DNA of 8,651 nt. Origin: Candidatus Hydrogenedentota bacterium. GTDB lineage: Bacteria > Hydrogenedentota > Hydrogenedentia > Hydrogenedentales > CAITNO01. Both the position numbers and the translations under genes were made by a program. The stretch spans positions 1 to 8,651 of the forward strand of contig CAIJOU010000930.1 of NCBI GenBank assembly GCA_903822375.1, read 5' to 3'. The first letter of the stretch is position 1. The number at the start of each line of letters is the position of its first letter. Of this stretch, positions 6,148-8,651 are shown one piece after another. Below the pieces are notes generated by a model. It worked only from the letters and a program-made list of their open reading frames with translations. It made no database searches and had not been told where the DNA came from.

Positions 6148-7560
6148 ATGTCACGCAGGGTGTTGGGCTTGGGTTTTGCTCTGGTGTGCGTGCTGCTTAC
6201 CGTCGGCTGCAAGCCGGTGGTGGTTCCAAATGTTGTGGGCATGACCCAGGTGGCGGCGACCACCACCCTTGTAGCTGAACAACTTGTGGTTGGGGAATTG
6301 ACCACCGCGTACAGCGCTACCGTTCCGCTCAACTGTGTCATCAGTCAGGAGCCGACGGCAGGCACCAGGGTTGACACAGCGACCGGAGTGGCCCTGGTGG
6401 TGTCCCTGGGACGTCAACCTGCGCTGGGGTGGTCCTATATTCCGTCACCGAACTCGATCTGGGGGCTCACCGTGGACAATACCGCCGGCGGCGGATTCAT
6501 TATTGGCGGTGGCTATCACAATTCATATGATATGTATGCGCTCAATCTGAATGCCACCGGCGGCAAAGTGTGGGACAAGCCGTATTCCAACCGAACCCCC
6601 GACAGCAACAACACAGAACTGTGGCGTCATGAGGCGAGAGGCGCGCGCCAAACCTCCGATGGAGGGTATATCCTTTTGGGTGCGGGGCATTTTTATAAAG
6701 ACCTGATGCCTGAGGTTTCCTATCTTCTTGTCAAGACCGATTCAACGGGGAAAGAGTCCTGGTCAAAAGCCTACGCGCCGGATAATCCTTACGATACGGG
6801 GAATCCTTGTGTCGAAAACCAGCCTGCCGCTCTGCAAGTGACGGACGACGGGGGCTACGTGGCTTTCGGAGACTCTTATGTGGGCCATTACAGCCTGGCG
6901 AGCATCCTGAAGACCAAAGCCAACGGCGATGTCGAGTTCCTGAAGGTGATCAATGACAACGGGAAGGCTTACGAGGAGCAGATCACGGGTGGTCAGCAAA
7001 CGCTGGATCACGGGTATGTGCTGGCCGGCTACTCCGACAATGGCGCGCCGCATGGACCCATGGCGTTGCTTATTAAACTGGACGAAGACGGCGAGCTGCA
7101 ATGGAGCAAGACCTATCAGTATGTGCCGGACAACCACGGCGCGGAGGCCTTTGCCGTCACACAGACCGCGGACGGCGGTTACGTGTTTGGCGGTGAACTG
7201 ATCAACGACATAACCAAGGCGTCAACCTATGGGTTCTGGATGACCAAGGTGGACGGCAATGGGGACCAGATCTGGGCCAATGCCTACGGGCACAGCGAGT
7301 CGATTCACTATTCGAAGGCCATCTGCGAGACACCACAGGGTGACCTTATTGCAGCAGGCGCGTTGAGCAGTGGTGAAATGGCCATTTCAAAGTTCACCAG
7401 TGACGGCGATCTGCTGTGGAACTTCAGTGATGAAAGCCTGCCCAGTGCCACGGCCAATGCAATAACGCTGACGGATGACGGCGGCTGCGTTGTGGTGGGT
7501 TCCGGCATAAGCGGTGGCACGGTCATTATGAAGGTCAACGACGTGTACCATGTCGACTGA
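6148..7560 (+). CDS. Predicted lipoprotein: PASTA domain fused to a probable seven-bladed beta-propeller
   Basis: The protein has 470 residues. Residues 1-21 look like a lipoprotein signal (SRR, hydrophobic core, then LLTVGC with Cys21 as lipid site). Residues 22-88 read as one PASTA domain: PVVVPNVVGMTQVAATTTL, then a central GE..TAYSATVP, then VISQEPTAGTRVDTATGVALVVSLG. PASTA domains usually occur in penicillin-binding proteins and PrkC-type kinases, where they contact peptidoglycan. The rest is built of repeats with the core T.DGGYv..G followed by a lysine strand and DGxxxWxKxY. Cores begin near 112, 169, 232, 285, 340, 395 and 442, giving seven blades. GWSYIPSPNSIWGL at 94-107 resembles an inter-blade strand and could close the ring. 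ATG 6148 is preferred over an upstream in-frame ATG at 5926 because of AGGAG 9 bases before it and the signal peptide at its N-terminus. Function is unknown; I infer a wall-associated binding or scaffold protein. The sulfatase gene follows after 62 bases. Confidence 0.82.
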   Translation: MSRRVLGLGFALVCVLLTVGCKPVVVPNVVGMTQVAATTTLVAEQLVVGELTTAYSATVPLNCVISQEPTAGTRVDTATGVALVVSLGRQPALGWSYIPSPNSIWGLTVDNTAGGGFIIGGGYHNSYDMYALNLNATGGKVWDKPYSNRTPDSNNTELWRHEARGARQTSDGGYILLGAGHFYKDLMPEVSYLLVKTDSTGKESWSKAYAPDNPYDTGNPCVENQPAALQVTDDGGYVAFGDSYVGHYSLASILKTKANGDVEFLKVINDNGKAYEEQITGGQQTLDHGYVLAGYSDNGAPHGPMALLIKLDEDGELQWSKTYQYVPDNHGAEAFAVTQTADGGYVFGGELINDITKASTYGFWMTKVDGNGDQIWANAYGHSESIHYSKAICETPQGDLIAAGALSSGEMAISKFTSDGDLLWNFSDESLPSATANAITLTDDGGCVVVGSGISGGTVIMKVNDVYHVD

Positions 7561-7622
7561 GGCAGATTCCTCGAAAACATTCTTTTGCTTGACAGGCCGT
7601 GGGCACTTCGGGAGACTGCGGT

Positions 7623-8651
7623 ATGAATAAGGTGTGTTCACGCCGGGATATGCTCGGCTTGTTGGGCATGGTCGGTGCCGGGACCGCGCTCGGTGCATGG
7701 CCCGGTGTGGCGGAGGCGAAGGCCAAGAGTAGTCGCCCGAACATCGTCTTCATAATGTCCGACGACCATGCGGCGCACGCGATAGGCTGCTACGGCAGCC
7801 GGATCAACAAGACGCCCAACATTGACCGCATCGCAAAGGAAGGGGTGCGGCTGGAAAACTGCCTTTGTACGAACGCCATTTGCGGTCCCAGCCGGGCCTG
7901 CATTCTGACCGGCAAGTACAACCATGTCAACGGCTTTCGAACCAACAACGACACCTTTGACGGGAGCCAGCAGACCTTCCCCAAACTGCTCCAGAGCGCC
8001 GGTTACAGGACTGCCATGATAGGCAAATGGCATCTGGTCAGCGATCCGACCGGCTTTGACTATTGGAACATTCTTCCCGGGCAGGGCGAGTATGTCGATC
8101 CCGTGATGATTGAGAATGGAAAGAAACAAAAACATACCGGTTACGTCACGGACCTGATCACCGATTGTGCCATCGATTTCATTCAGAAACGGGACAAAGA
8201 CGCACCGTTTTGCCTCATGTGCCACCACAAAGCGCCGCACCGCAACTGGATTCCCGACGCCAAGCACGGCGAGATGTATGAGACGGAGGACATCCCCGAG
8301 CCGGACACCTTCAAGGACGACTACGCGAACCGTTCCCGCGCCGCGGCGGAAGCCGAAATGCGGGTCAACAGGGACCTGACGCCGACGGACTTGAAGCAGG
8401 CCCCTCCGGTCGGCCTTGAGGGTGATGCGCTGGCGCATTGGAAATATGAACGGTACATCAAGGATTACCTCAGGGTGATTGCCTCGGTGGACGACAATGT
8501 CGGGCGTCTGCTCGACACGCTGGACAAGGAAGGTCTCACAGACAACACGCTGGTCATATACACCTCGGACCAGGGTTTCTTCCTTGGCGACCATGGCTGG
8601 TTCGACAAGCGTTTCATGTATGAAGAATCGCTGCGCATGCCCTTTGTCGCC
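7623..8651 (+). CDS. Arylsulfatase-family (type I, Cys-type) enzyme with Tat signal, 3' end missing
   Basis: The 343 residues present are about two thirds of a usual S1-family sulfatase, which hydrolyses sulfate esters, often on sulfated glycans. The N-terminus CSRRDMLGLLGMVGAGTALG matches a twin-arginine leader, with a likely cut near AEA-KA (about 32-34). Then come PNIVFIMSDDHA (39-50; Asp47 and Asp48 bind calcium in the family), TNAICGPSRACILTGKYNH (83-101) and MIGKWH (132-137). Cys87 in C-x-P-S-R is the residue converted to formylglycine, so the host needs a maturation enzyme. Also visible are KAPHR (203-207) and SDQGFFLGDHGWFDKR (315-330), the second metal-site region, where Gln317 takes the place often held by Asn. 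ATG 7623 has GGAG 8 bases upstream. It lies 62 bases after the lipoprotein gene with no clear terminator between, so co-transcription is possible. Substrate cannot be told from sequence. Confidence 0.93.
   Translation, partial: MNKVCSRRDMLGLLGMVGAGTALGAWPGVAEAKAKSSRPNIVFIMSDDHAAHAIGCYGSRINKTPNIDRIAKEGVRLENCLCTNAICGPSRACILTGKYNHVNGFRTNNDTFDGSQQTFPKLLQSAGYRTAMIGKWHLVSDPTGFDYWNILPGQGEYVDPVMIENGKKQKHTGYVTDLITDCAIDFIQKRDKDAPFCLMCHHKAPHRNWIPDAKHGEMYETEDIPEPDTFKDDYANRSRAAAEAEMRVNRDLTPTDLKQAPPVGLEGDALAHWKYERYIKDYLRVIASVDDNVGRLLDTLDKEGLTDNTLVIYTSDQGFFLGDHGWFDKRFMYEESLRMPFVA

Noticed and set aside
7589..7617. Perfect TTGACA just before the sulfatase gene, a possible promoter.
   Set aside because: The best -10 match at 17 bases spacing is GAGACT (3 of 6), and it overlaps the ribosome site, which would be lost from the transcript.
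7638..8594. 318-codon open frame on the minus strand opposite the sulfatase.
   Set aside because: The plus strand encodes an unmistakable sulfatase along this whole stretch; the antisense translation has no family features.

Overview
The window is about 8.65 kb of GC-rich bacterial DNA with seven protein genes. Both end genes are cut by the window edge. No RNA gene, CRISPR array, insertion sequence or phage gene was found. I infer an environmental, polysaccharide-degrading bacterium, plausibly of the Planctomycetes/Verrucomicrobia/Lentisphaerae group or Hydrogenedentota. The basis is the combination of a secreted Cys-type sulfatase with a Tat leader, a PL1 pectate lyase with a C-terminal calcium-type tail, a DUF2961/GH172 protein, and no visible SusC/SusD or type IX sorting domain. 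This taxonomic guess is weak and rests on family composition only.

Left block (1-3400): a carbohydrate-active locus. On the minus strand, a secreted DUF2961/GH172 enzyme (550-1692) is followed after only 5 bases by a GH28-like (polygalacturonase/pectin-type beta-helix) gene that runs off the window start. The two look translationally coupled through a GTG start. Diverging from them on the plus strand is a secreted PL1-family pectate lyase (1947-3308). The 254-base divergent region holds a candidate promoter in each direction. The minus-strand one has a near-perfect 16-base palindrome lying between its -35 and -10 boxes, a good place for a repressor. Together the three enzymes suggest breakdown of a pectin-like polymer, with GH172 possibly trimming furanose side groups. 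A long hairpin follows the lyase gene.

Middle block (3400-5920): two housekeeping-like genes, convergent with a 32-base gap. The first is a non-hydrolysing UDP-GlcNAc 2-epimerase (wecB/mnaA type), whose perfect TATAAT box sits 8 bases before the ATG, so its mRNA is probably leaderless. The second is a flavoprotein of the HI0933/YhiN/BaiN family on the minus strand.

Right block (5920-8651): a predicted lipoprotein that joins one PASTA domain to a probable seven-bladed beta-propeller, then after 62 bases the first 343 codons of a Tat-exported, Cys-type arylsulfatase-family enzyme. The sulfatase could desulfate a polysaccharide attacked by the left-block enzymes, but nothing in the window proves a shared substrate.

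No clearly new system is present. The points most worth following are the PASTA-propeller lipoprotein, the palindrome in the GH172-GH28 promoter, and the leaderless epimerase.
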